Shown here piece by piece: positions 1 to 7,168 of a stretch of 15,994 bases of DNA (its first letter is position 1; every line of letters starts with the position of its first letter). Source of the stretch: Planctomycetota bacterium (lineage in GTDB: Bacteria; Planctomycetota; UBA1135). The notes under the pieces are model-generated. The model saw nothing but the letters and a program-made list of their open reading frames with translations, was not told where the DNA came from and made no database searches. The DNA is taken from contig JALUUN010000108.1 of assembly GCA_027021325.1 (NCBI GenBank), positions 1 through 15,994 of the forward strand. Reading direction: 5' to 3'. The position numbers were made by a program, and so were the translations under genes.

Positions 1-52
1 ATCCGGGCCGTCGTCAAGAGACTGCCCCCGGCCGCCGTGGCATGCTGGGGGG
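1..52 (+). other. unresolved 3' end of an upstream gene or linker before coaB
   Basis: No gene can be assigned here. The coaB frame is open back to base 1 but reads as non-descript Ser/Pro/Arg residues, so a fusion to an upstream decarboxylase (CoaC) domain is not visible. A second frame ends at a TGA at 66-68 and could be the tail of an upstream gene overlapping coaB by 16 bp. The remaining frame begins IRAVVKRLP, which looks more protein-like. It could join the coaB frame only by a shift of one base within the seven-G tract at 47-53. The choice cannot be made without upstream sequence. Confidence 0.25.
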
Positions 53-721
53 GTGCGGGTGCTCGTGACCGCCGGTCCGACGCGGGAGCCCCTCGATCCG
101 GTGCGCTTCCTCTCCAACCGCTCGAGCGGGCGGATGGGTTACGAGATCGCCCGGGCGCTGCTGCGCCGCGGACACGAGGTGGTCCTCGTGAGCGGACCGG
201 TGCGGCTGCGGCCCCCGGCGGGGGCCCGGGTGGTCCCCGTCGAGACCGCCCAGGAGATGCTGCGTGCCTGCCGGCGCCACTGGCCGCGCTGCCAGGGGCT
301 GGTCGGGGTGGCGGCGGTGGCGGACTTCCGTCCGGCCGAGGCGCGGATGGAGAAGATCAAGCGCGAGGGGAGCGGACCCTGGACCCTGGAGTTGGTGCCG
401 AACCCCGACATCCTCGCCACCCTCGCCGCCGAGAAGGGGGACCGCACCGTGGTCGGCTTCGCCCTGGAGACCGCCGCCCCCGAAGGCGCGGGGGCGGTCG
501 AAGCCCTGCGCAAGCTGCGCGCCAAGCACCTCGACTACGTGGTCCTGAACGGCCCGGAGGTGCAGGGTGCCGAACGCGCCACCCTGCGCGTCTTCGACGC
601 CACCGGCCGCGAGCACCGCCTGGGGCCGGCGCGCAAGCGCAGCCTGGCCGACGCCCTGGTCCGGCTGGCCTTCCCTGTGGCCTCCCCGGGGGAAGGCGGC
701 GGCGTGGACCCCCAGGTCTAG
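53..721 (+). CDS. coaB: phosphopantothenate--cysteine ligase (standalone CoaB)
   Basis: Joins 4'-phosphopantothenate and cysteine to give phosphopantothenoylcysteine, a cytosolic step of coenzyme A synthesis. The 222-residue product matches the C-terminal ligase half of the usual bifunctional CoaBC. It starts with the nucleotide-binding strand MRVLVTAGPTREPLDPVRF, followed by SNRSSGRMG (residues 21-29), VAAVADFRP (86-94), the conserved lysine motif KIKR (101-104, KxKK in relatives), NPDIL (117-121), VGFALET (134-140) and VLNGPEV (164-170). The start is a GTG directly after a seven-G tract, and the protein begins exactly at the domain boundary. No CoaC flavoprotein domain precedes it in frame within the window. 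It is either a separate gene or the second half of a fusion interrupted near base 50. ftsK follows after 94 bp. Confidence 0.9.
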   Translation: MRVLVTAGPTREPLDPVRFLSNRSSGRMGYEIARALLRRGHEVVLVSGPVRLRPPAGARVVPVETAQEMLRACRRHWPRCQGLVGVAAVADFRPAEARMEKIKREGSGPWTLELVPNPDILATLAAEKGDRTVVGFALETAAPEGAGAVEALRKLRAKHLDYVVLNGPEVQGAERATLRVFDATGREHRLGPARKRSLADALVRLAFPVASPGEGGGVDPQV

Positions 722-815
722 GGTTCGCCATGCGGCCCGGCGCCCCAAGATGGCCTCCTGCCTGGAATCGGGGGCACCTGCTTCCTAGGATGAGCCGCGC
801 ACAGGCGCGACCTTC

Positions 816-3494
816 ATGGCGTCCAGGCGCAGGAAGACCACCCGGCGGTCCCGGGGATCCCGGACTCTCGGCTCCCAGGCCGGGTACCTGTGGGAGGGCC
901 TGCGGCTGGTCCTCGGCTGGATCGGCGCCCTGGTCCTGAGCGTTGCCGCCCTCCTGCGTTTCCTCGCTGTCCGTGCCTGGGAGGCCTTCCACGGCGAACG
1001 CGCGCGGGTTCCCCTGGGCATGGTCCTGGCCGGGGCCTCACTTTTCCTCTTCGTTGCGCTCCTGGACTACCGGGTCAACGAGCTGCCCTCGGAGAACCTG
1101 TGCGGTGCCTGGGGCTGGATCGCCGCCGACCGCCTGCTGCGTTTCTTCGGCGTGGGCGCCTTCCTGCCGCCCCTCTTCGGGATCTTCTGGGGCTTCGCCC
1201 GCATGCTCCGTGAGAGCGAGGGCAAGGCGAGCATCAAGCTCCTGGGGGTCCTGGTGCTGACGCTCGCGGTGAGCCTCATCGCCGCCGGCCTGGCCGAGGA
1301 GGGCTGGTACAACCCCTCCTTCCCCCTCGGCCTCGGCGGCTGGCTCGGTACCACCGGCCACCCGCGGCTTCTCGCCGCCCTGGGGAGTTTCGGTCTGGCG
1401 GTGGTGCTGGCGCTGCTCGCTCTCCTCGCCTTCCTCCTGGCCACGGAGTGGGCTTTCGTGCCCCTGGCGCGCGATCTCCTGAGCCGGGCGCGTCGCGGAT
1501 TCGTCCAGCCCGAACTGCCCCTGGACGCTCCCGAGGACGAGGAGACGGTCTCCGGCCATGGTTTCCTCACCGGTCTGCGCGGCCGCCTGGCGAGCTTCTT
1601 CCGCCCCTTCCTCCCGGCCGAGGAGGCCGCCGTGGCCGTGGCCGTGGCCGGGGCGGGGGGAGGGACGGCCGCGGCGCGCCGGGGACGGAAGGAGAAGATT
1701 GCGGAGAGGGAGGCGTCCGCCGAGGAACCGCTGCGCGTGCCCCTGGGCCTGCAGGAAGCGGAGGCCGGGGAAGAAACCGAGGAGGAGGACGAGGAGGCTT
1801 CCTGGGAGGAAGCCGAGGACTGGGAGGAGGGCGAAGAGGACGAAGAAGACGACGAGGACGAGGAAGCCGCCGAGTGGGAAGAGGGCGAGGAGGAGGACGA
1901 GGAGGAAGCGGAAGAGGAGGGCGAGGCCACGCCCCACCTGCCCGGGATCTCCGGCCTGGAGGAGCCCACCCTCCTGGTGGAGGAAGAGGACGAGGATGTC
2001 CCCGTCCGCCGCTCGCGGCCGAAGAAGCCGCGCCTGGATTCCCTGCCGAGCGCCGATCTGCTGCGCGGCGGCGAGAAGCGCGACCGCAGCCTGGTCCAGG
2101 CCGAGGTGGACGCCCTGGGGGCACGCCTGCAGGGGGTCTTCGACGCCTTCGGCCTGGATGCCCGGGTGGTCGGAGCCGAGCGCGGTCCCACCCTGACTCT
2201 CTTCGAGGTGCAGCTCGCCTCCGGGGTCTCGGTGAAGAAGCTGAAGAACCAGCGCGACGACCTGGGGGTGGCCCTCGGAAGCCACGGCGTGCGCATCGTC
2301 TATCCCCTGCCCGGCCGCAGCACCGTCGGCGTCGAGGTGCCCAACCTCAAGCGCGAGATGGTGCGCATGAAGGACGTCTTCGAGGAGGTGGACACCTCCT
2401 GGCCGGTGATGAAGCTGCCCATGGTCCTGGGGCGGGACACCCTCGGCAAGGCGGCCGCCGAGGACCTGACGGTCATGCCGCACATGCTCATCGCCGGTAC
2501 CACCGGCTCGGGCAAGTCGGTGTGCCTGAACGCCATCCTCTGCACCTGGCTCCTGACCCGCGGGCCGGAGCAGCTGCGGCTGGTCCTGATCGATCCGAAG
2601 CAGGTCGAGCTGCAGTTGTACCGGGACATCCCGCATCTCCTGTGCCCGGTGGTGACCGACATGAAGCGGGCGCCCTTCACCCTGGAGTGGGCGACGCGGC
2701 AGATGGAGGACCGCCTGCACATGTTCAAGATGGCCGGGGTCCGCAACATCACGGACTACAACGGCCTCGGCCGCAAGGAGCTGCAGCGCCGCCTCGACGA
2801 GGACTACGACCCCGACGAGTTCCCCGACAGCCTGCCCTTCATCGTCCTCGTCATCGACGAGCTGGCCGACCTCATGCTGGTCTCGGCCAAGGAGGTGGAG
2901 ATCGCCATCAGCCGCCTGGCGGCCAAGGCCCGGGCCGCCGGCATCCACCTTCTGGTGGCGACCCAGCGCCCGAGCACGGACGTGGTCACCGGCCTGATCA
3001 AGATGAACTTGCCGGTGCGCATGGCCTTCAAGGTCTCGAGTGCCGTGGACAGCCGTGTGATCCTCGACGACAGCGGCGCCGACGCCCTCCTCGGCAACGG
3101 CGACTTCCTGTACAGGCCGCCGGGTGCAGCCGGCATGATCCGGGGCCAGGGCGCCTTCGTGAGCGAGCGCGAGGTGCGCGAGATCTGCGACCATCTGCGC
3201 GCCCACGGCAAGCCCGAGTATCTCGAGGAGCTGGTGCAGATGAAGGGCCCGGGCGGCGGCGAGGCCGTGGACGATCCGCTCTGGGACGACGCCGTGCGCA
3301 TCATCCTGCAGAGCGGGCGCGGTTCGGCCTCCCTCCTGCAGCGCGCCCTGAGTATCGGCTATACGCGCGCCAGCCGCCTCGTGGACTTGATGACCGAGCA
3401 CGGCATCCTCGGTCCCCACACCGGATCGAAGGCGCGGGAGATCCTCCTGACCCTCGAGGAGTGGGAGGAGATGCAGAAGCGGAAGGGCCGCTAG
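816..3494 (+). CDS. ftsK: FtsK/SpoIIIE-type DNA translocase with hyperacidic linker
   Basis: ATP-driven motor that pumps chromosomal DNA at the division septum and helps resolve chromosome dimers; it sits in the inner membrane. The product is 892 residues. A basic N-terminus (residues 1-16, rich in R/K) leads into four or five membrane segments (about 30-52, 62-84, 108-128, 138-160, 186-212). A linker follows whose segment 318-370 is almost entirely Glu/Asp. The alpha/beta motor runs from about 425 to 800, with Walker A GTTGSGKS (561-568), LVLIDPKQVEL (589-599), Walker B LVIDELADLM (678-687) and ATQRPSTDVVTG (715-726). The C-terminal winged-helix gamma domain (about 820-880) contains ALSIGYTRASRLVDLM. 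The ATG at 816 is the first start after an in-frame TAG at 786. No good ribosome-binding site is visible. A TAGGAT at 786-791 is a weak -10 candidate. rimO follows after 74 bp. Confidence 0.96.
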   Translation: MASRRRKTTRRSRGSRTLGSQAGYLWEGLRLVLGWIGALVLSVAALLRFLAVRAWEAFHGERARVPLGMVLAGASLFLFVALLDYRVNELPSENLCGAWGWIAADRLLRFFGVGAFLPPLFGIFWGFARMLRESEGKASIKLLGVLVLTLAVSLIAAGLAEEGWYNPSFPLGLGGWLGTTGHPRLLAALGSFGLAVVLALLALLAFLLATEWAFVPLARDLLSRARRGFVQPELPLDAPEDEETVSGHGFLTGLRGRLASFFRPFLPAEEAAVAVAVAGAGGGTAAARRGRKEKIAEREASAEEPLRVPLGLQEAEAGEETEEEDEEASWEEAEDWEEGEEDEEDDEDEEAAEWEEGEEEDEEEAEEEGEATPHLPGISGLEEPTLLVEEEDEDVPVRRSRPKKPRLDSLPSADLLRGGEKRDRSLVQAEVDALGARLQGVFDAFGLDARVVGAERGPTLTLFEVQLASGVSVKKLKNQRDDLGVALGSHGVRIVYPLPGRSTVGVEVPNLKREMVRMKDVFEEVDTSWPVMKLPMVLGRDTLGKAAAEDLTVMPHMLIAGTTGSGKSVCLNAILCTWLLTRGPEQLRLVLIDPKQVELQLYRDIPHLLCPVVTDMKRAPFTLEWATRQMEDRLHMFKMAGVRNITDYNGLGRKELQRRLDEDYDPDEFPDSLPFIVLVIDELADLMLVSAKEVEIAISRLAAKARAAGIHLLVATQRPSTDVVTGLIKMNLPVRMAFKVSSAVDSRVILDDSGADALLGNGDFLYRPPGAAGMIRGQGAFVSEREVREICDHLRAHGKPEYLEELVQMKGPGGGEAVDDPLWDDAVRIILQSGRGSASLLQRALSIGYTRASRLVDLMTEHGILGPHTGSKAREILLTLEEWEEMQKRKGR

Positions 3495-3497
3495 GAG

Positions 3498-3512
3498 CGG
3501 CGGCGGCGGCGG
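3498..3512 (+). repeat. short (CGG)5 microsatellite after ftsK
   Basis: Five tandem CGG triplets begin 3 bp after the ftsK stop and are followed by an imperfect unit, GCGG. They lie in the 74-bp ftsK-rimO spacer. No T-rich terminator is seen there. A TAGAAT at 3534-3539 resembles a -10 box but has no recognisable -35 partner. Confidence 0.6.
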
Positions 3513-3568
3513 GCGGTCCGCAGGAGTCCCGGGTAGAATCCGCGGCCCTGATCGGAGCTCTCCGACCC

Positions 3569-4933
3569 ATGGCTTCCCTCGCACCGGCCCGGGACATCCG
3601 CGTCGCGCTGGTCCACCTGGGCTGCGCCCGGAACCTCATCGACTCCGAGACCATCCTCGGCCGCCTCGGCGCCGAGGGCTATGTCCTCTGTTCCCGGGTG
3701 GAGGACGCCGACGTCGCCGTTGTCAATACCTGCTCCTTCATCGGGCCGGCCCGCGACGAGTCCGAGGCCGCCATCGCCGGGCTGGTGGCGGCGCGCCGGC
3801 GCGGGGAACTGCGCGGCGTCCTGGTCGTCGGCTGCCTGCCGGAGAAGTTCCGGGAGGAAGTGGAGGAGCGATTCCCCGAGGTGGACGCCTTTCTTGGCCT
3901 CAGCGACTACTCGAACATCGCCCGGGTGGTGGAGGAGGTGCTGAAGGGGCGGCGCATCCGGGCCGGCACCGGTGGCCGCCGCCCGGCGGGCCAGGCGGAG
4001 GGGCCACGGCTCCTGCAGACGCCCCGCTCCTATGCCTACCTGCGGCCGAGCCACGGCTGCGACCACAACTGCGCCTTCTGCATCATCCCCGCCATCCGCG
4101 GCCGGCAGCGCTCCAAGAGCCTGGAGATCCTGGCCGCGGAGGCCGGGGAGCTGGTGGCCCAGGGGGTGCGGGAGATCGTCCTGGTCGCCGAGGACACGAC
4201 CGGCTACGGCACCGATCTCGGTCCCGAAGGGCCGCGCCTGCCCGAGGCCGTGGAGAGGCTCGCGGCCGTTCCCGGTCTCGCGTGGCTGCGCGTCATGTAC
4301 GCCTACCCCAACGCCTTTCCCTGGCGCCTGACCGAGGTCATGCGCCGGTGCCCGGCGGTGGTCCCCTATCTGGACATCCCCATCCAGCACATCGCGACGC
4401 CGGTGCTCAAGCGCATGCGCCGCGGCGGGACGCGCCGGAGCGTGGAGGCCATCCTCGAGCGGCTGCGAGAGGAGGTGCCCGGCATCGCCCTGCGCACCAC
4501 GGTCCTGGTCGGCCATCCGGGCGAGGGCGAGCGCGAGTTCCAGGAGCTCCTGGACTTCCTCCAGGCCTTTCGTTTCGAGCGGCTGGGCGCCTTCGCCTTC
4601 AGCCCCGAGGCCGGAACACCGGCCGGAGAGGACCCCGACCGGCCGCCCGCCGAAGAGGCGCAGCGCCGGTTGGAGGCCGTGATGGCCCTTCAGGCCGGCA
4701 TCCACGCGGCCGGCCAGGAAGCCCTCCTGGGCCGCGAGGATGTGGTGCTCGTGGACGGGCACCAGGGCCCCGAGGCGGTGGGCAGGACGGTGCGGGACGC
4801 GCCCGAGGTGGACGGCCAGGTGTGGATCCCGGATCCCGGCCGCCGTCTGGAGGCCGGCAGCCTGGTGCGCGTGCGCTTCCGGTCGGTGCGGCAGGGCTAC
4901 GATCTGGAGGCGGAGCGGCTGGCGGAGGCCTGA
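3569..4933 (+). CDS. rimO: ribosomal protein S12 methylthiotransferase RimO
   Basis: Radical-SAM enzyme that adds a methylthio group to the conserved aspartate of ribosomal protein S12. The product is 454 residues, the normal size. The N-terminal UPF0004 domain carries the three cysteines of the auxiliary [4Fe-4S] cluster: LGCARNLIDSE (Cys19), NTCSF (Cys55) and VGCLPEKF (Cys89). The radical-SAM cluster motif CDHNCAFC (Cys164, 168, 171) is followed by IIPAIRGRQRSK. YLDIPIQHI with VLKRMRRGG fits the RimO/MiaB catalytic domain, and a TRAM domain covers about the last 65 residues. The LGC-x2-NLIDSE form favours RimO over the tRNA enzyme MiaB. The frame is open far upstream inside ftsK, but family alignment places the start at this ATG, 11 nt after GGAG. 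Its TGA overlaps the pgsA ATG by 1 bp (TGATG). Confidence 0.93.
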   Translation: MASLAPARDIRVALVHLGCARNLIDSETILGRLGAEGYVLCSRVEDADVAVVNTCSFIGPARDESEAAIAGLVAARRRGELRGVLVVGCLPEKFREEVEERFPEVDAFLGLSDYSNIARVVEEVLKGRRIRAGTGGRRPAGQAEGPRLLQTPRSYAYLRPSHGCDHNCAFCIIPAIRGRQRSKSLEILAAEAGELVAQGVREIVLVAEDTTGYGTDLGPEGPRLPEAVERLAAVPGLAWLRVMYAYPNAFPWRLTEVMRRCPAVVPYLDIPIQHIATPVLKRMRRGGTRRSVEAILERLREEVPGIALRTTVLVGHPGEGEREFQELLDFLQAFRFERLGAFAFSPEAGTPAGEDPDRPPAEEAQRRLEAVMALQAGIHAAGQEALLGREDVVLVDGHQGPEAVGRTVRDAPEVDGQVWIPDPGRRLEAGSLVRVRFRSVRQGYDLEAERLAEA

Positions 4934-5574
4934 TGGACCTGAAGCACCTGCCGAACCTGATCACCCTCGCCCGGCTGGTCCTGGCGGTCGTGACCTTCTG
5001 GTGGCTGGAGGACACTCTCCGGCATCCGCCCGACGACCCGCACTTCATCCGCGCCTGCTTCTGGTCCTTCTGGTTCTACCTGGTGGCCGGTTTCAGCGAT
5101 TTCCTCGACGGCTACCTGGCCCGCCGCTACGGCTGGACCTCGGCCCTCGGGCGGATCGCCGATCCTGTGGTGGACAAGGTCATGACCCTGGGGGCCATGG
5201 TCTATCTCGCCGCCAGCCAGGGCCTGGAGATCGAGGGTGACGTCGGCCGGGTGATGCCGGCCTGGGCCGTCGTCCTCCTCCTCGCCCGGGAGTTCCTGGT
5301 CACGGCTCTCCGCGGTCTGGTCGAAAGCCGCGGCATGGCCTTCCCGGCCGAACGCATCGGCAAGAACAAGATGATCGCCCAGACGGCCTATCTCTTGATT
5401 CTCCTCGGCGCCGCCGGCCAGATCCCCGAGCGCCTGGGCCTGGGCTTCCTCGGCTACTTGAGGAATCCGTGGCTGGTCGAGAGCCTGTTCTGGGTGGTGG
5501 TGGGCCTGACCCTCTGGTCCGGTGTGGACTACGCCTTCCGCGCCCGCAGGATGCTTCGGGGGGTGGCGCTTTGA
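4933..5574 (+). CDS. pgsA: CDP-diacylglycerol--glycerol-3-phosphate 3-phosphatidyltransferase
   Basis: Integral membrane enzyme making phosphatidylglycerophosphate, the precursor of phosphatidylglycerol and cardiolipin. The 213-residue product has the complete CDP-alcohol phosphotransferase signature: D59-G60, A63-R64, then eight residues, G73, D77 and D81. The N-terminal KHLPNLITLARLVLA is typical of PgsA. Several hydrophobic segments follow (about 8-25, 42-58, 83-95, 105-120, 140-157, 180-197). The start overlaps the rimO stop (TGATG), and GGAGG lies 4 nt upstream of the ATG. rimO-pgsA adjacency recurs in several bacterial groups (general knowledge, not checked here). The stop overlaps the TTG start of the next gene, so the three genes are probably translationally coupled. 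Confidence 0.94.
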   Translation: MDLKHLPNLITLARLVLAVVTFWWLEDTLRHPPDDPHFIRACFWSFWFYLVAGFSDFLDGYLARRYGWTSALGRIADPVVDKVMTLGAMVYLAASQGLEIEGDVGRVMPAWAVVLLLAREFLVTALRGLVESRGMAFPAERIGKNKMIAQTAYLLILLGAAGQIPERLGLGFLGYLRNPWLVESLFWVVVGLTLWSGVDYAFRARRMLRGVAL

Positions 5575-6488
5575 GGCATGATCCCCTGGAGGAGCTGCAG
5601 GAGCTCCTGGACAGCTTCGACCGTCTGCCGGCCGGGGAGCGGCGGCGGCTGGCCGAGGCCATGCGCGGCTGGATCGATGCCCAGGGCCATCCCGAGCCCG
5701 AGCCTGCCGCCGAGCTGCCCGGCCGCTTCGGGATGATCGGCGCGAGCCCGGCCATGGAGGAGGTCTTCGGCGTCCTCCAGAGGATCGTCCGGACCGACGT
5801 GCCGGTCCTGGTCCTCGGCGAGAGCGGCACGGGCAAGGAGCTCGTCGCCCGCGCCCTGCACGAGCACGGCCCCAGGCGGAAGGGGCCGATGGTGGCCGTC
5901 AACTGCGCGGCCATCCCGCCGACGCTCCTCGAGTCTGAACTCTTCGGCCATGTGAAGGGCGCCTTCACCGGTGCCCACAGATCGCGCAAGGGTTACGCCG
6001 AGACTGCCGACGGCGGGACACTGTTCCTGGACGAGATCGGGGAGATGCCCCTGGAACTCCAGGCGAAGCTCCTGCGCTTCCTCCAGGAGGGCGAGGTTCG
6101 TCCGGTGGGGGGCAACACCATCCGCAAGGTGGACGTGCGGGTAGTGGCGGCAACCAATCAGGACCTCCTGGCGCGCGTGCGCGAGAAGGCCTTCCGCGAG
6201 GATCTGTACTACCGGCTGGCGGTGATCAGCATCCAGATGCCGCCGCTGCGCGAGCGGGAAGGCGACATCCCGCATCTGGTGCACCACATCCTCCAGAATC
6301 AGGCGGAGGAAGGGCTGCCGGCGGCGCGCATCGAGGAGGACGCCCTGCAAGCCCTGGAGGCCTACTCCTGGCCCGGCAACATCCGCCAGCTGCAGAACGA
6401 GCTGACTCGCGCCTCGGCCTTCGCCCGCGACCACTGCATCCGCCTGGAGGATCTTTCCCCCGAGGTCCGGGCGGCGGCCGGCGCCTGA
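5571..6488 (+). CDS. sigma-54 activator-type AAA+ ATPase lacking receiver and DNA-binding domains
   Basis: Resembles the central domain of bacterial enhancer-binding proteins, which use ATP to remodel sigma-54 RNA polymerase. From the TTG at 5571 the product is 305 residues: a charged helical N-terminus (about 1-50), then the AAA+ domain with Walker A GESGTGKE (83-90), the sigma-54 contact loop GAFTGA (130-135), Walker B GTLFLDEIGE (149-158), the arginine-finger region FREDLYYRL (208-216) and sensor II WPGNIRQLQN (267-276). It stops about 30 residues later, so there is no Fis-type helix-turn-helix, and no receiver or GAF domain precedes the ATPase. The opposite-strand gene begins 3 bp after the stop, leaving no room for a shifted HTH. 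The start is inferred from the TTGA overlap with the pgsA stop and the G-rich stretch upstream. The frame is open further back inside pgsA, which looks like shadow. HTH-less relatives are known (for example Helicobacter FlgR). Confidence 0.85.
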   Translation: MRHDPLEELQELLDSFDRLPAGERRRLAEAMRGWIDAQGHPEPEPAAELPGRFGMIGASPAMEEVFGVLQRIVRTDVPVLVLGESGTGKELVARALHEHGPRRKGPMVAVNCAAIPPTLLESELFGHVKGAFTGAHRSRKGYAETADGGTLFLDEIGEMPLELQAKLLRFLQEGEVRPVGGNTIRKVDVRVVAATNQDLLARVREKAFREDLYYRLAVISIQMPPLREREGDIPHLVHHILQNQAEEGLPAARIEEDALQALEAYSWPGNIRQLQNELTRASAFARDHCIRLEDLSPEVRAAAGA

Positions 6489-6491
6489 GGC

Positions 6492-6845
6492 TCAGTCGCC
6501 GGGCTCGGCGGCGGCCGGACCACCGGCCTCGCGGAACTTGTTCGGGCCGGGGAGATTGATGCGCACCAGGGCTGTGCCGGCCACCAGGGTCACGAAGCAC
6601 AGGACCGCCAGCACCACGGTGTCGAGGAGGAAGCGGCGGTCGTAGCGGCGGCGCGTCTCGTACAGGGCCAGGATCTCCTCGCGGCTCCGGAAACGCCCCT
6701 TCCAGGGGAAGAAGCCGCGCTCCCGTTCCTGTTCCGCCTGTGCCCGCAGCTCCTGGAGCATGGCCTCCAGGCGCAGGGCGCGATAGCGCTCCAGGAGCTC
6801 GAGCTTGCGCTCGACCTCTTCGCGGATGGTGGGCGCCTCGCTCAT
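6492..6845 (-). CDS. small single-pass membrane protein, unrecognised
   Basis: Predicted 117-residue protein that I do not recognise. Residues 1-45 are a charged, probably helical or coiled-coil segment (EEVERKLELLERYRALRLEA...). A distinctive GFFPWKGRFRSREEILALYE follows (45-64), then basic residues (TRRRYDRR, 64-71), one membrane helix (about 73-95, LLDTVVLAVLCFVTLVAG...) and a short tail with INLPGPNKF. The basic flank before the helix predicts a cytoplasmic N-terminus. The ATG lies 2 bp after the stop of the upstream gene and has no ribosome-binding site of its own, suggesting coupling. It is the last gene of the co-polymerase unit. It is probably an accessory of the polysaccharide co-polymerase, by neighbourhood only. 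Confidence 0.7.
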   Translation of the reverse strand: MSEAPTIREEVERKLELLERYRALRLEAMLQELRAQAEQERERGFFPWKGRFRSREEILALYETRRRYDRRFLLDTVVLAVLCFVTLVAGTALVRINLPGPNKFREAGGPAAAEPGD

Positions 6846-6847
6846 GC

Positions 6848-7168
6848 CTAGAGGATGGTGGCGAAGTTGCGGATGACCAGCAGGACGCTGACGGTGGCGA
6901 TGAGGCCGACGACGCCACCGATGCCGATGGTCAGGGCCAGGCGGGCGAGCCTGCCGGGGCCCTTGTCGTACAGGGTCTCGGGAGGCGGCGGAAGGAAGCC
7001 TTCCTCCACAGCCTCGCGGTGGAGGATCTCCATGCACTCCTCGCGGACCTCCTCTTCGATGCGCGCGCGCACCGGAGCAGGGATCTCCTGGAACTCGGCG
7101 AGGGCCTCCTCGTCCTCGAGTTCGAAGAGCCACTCCTCGGGCGAATCGAGTCCGTGCTCCTCTACCAC
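6848..7168 (-). CDS. small acidic protein with C-terminal membrane helix, unrecognised
   Basis: Predicted 106-residue protein. Residues 1-57 are strongly acidic (MVEEHGLDSPEEWLFELEDE, later RIEEEVREECMEI). A proline stretch FLPPPPE (58-64) leads to a basic KGPGRLAR (69-76), and a single membrane helix covers about 76-99 near the C-terminus. It therefore looks tail-anchored, with an acidic cytoplasmic domain. The GTG start is preceded by a strong GGGAGG 7 nt upstream (complement of 7176-7181) and overlaps the stop of the co-polymerase gene by 7 bp. That makes co-translation very likely and decides the start. I see no enzymatic motif. Function unknown; a partner or regulator of the co-polymerase is inferred from position. 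Confidence 0.75.
   Translation of the reverse strand: MVEEHGLDSPEEWLFELEDEEALAEFQEIPAPVRARIEEEVREECMEILHREAVEEGFLPPPPETLYDKGPGRLARLALTIGIGGVVGLIATVSVLLVIRNFATIL

Noticed and set aside
1448..3568. Long upstream extension of the rimO frame (over 700 codons) through ftsK
   Set aside because: The extension is Arg/Gly/Pro-rich shadow of ftsK. RimO homology starts at the ATG at 3569.
1038..3584. 848-codon open frame opposite ftsK
   Set aside because: It mirrors ftsK codon for codon, has no domain logic and is rich in H, Q, G and L as expected from the complement of GC3-biased codons. The + strand protein is a clear FtsK.
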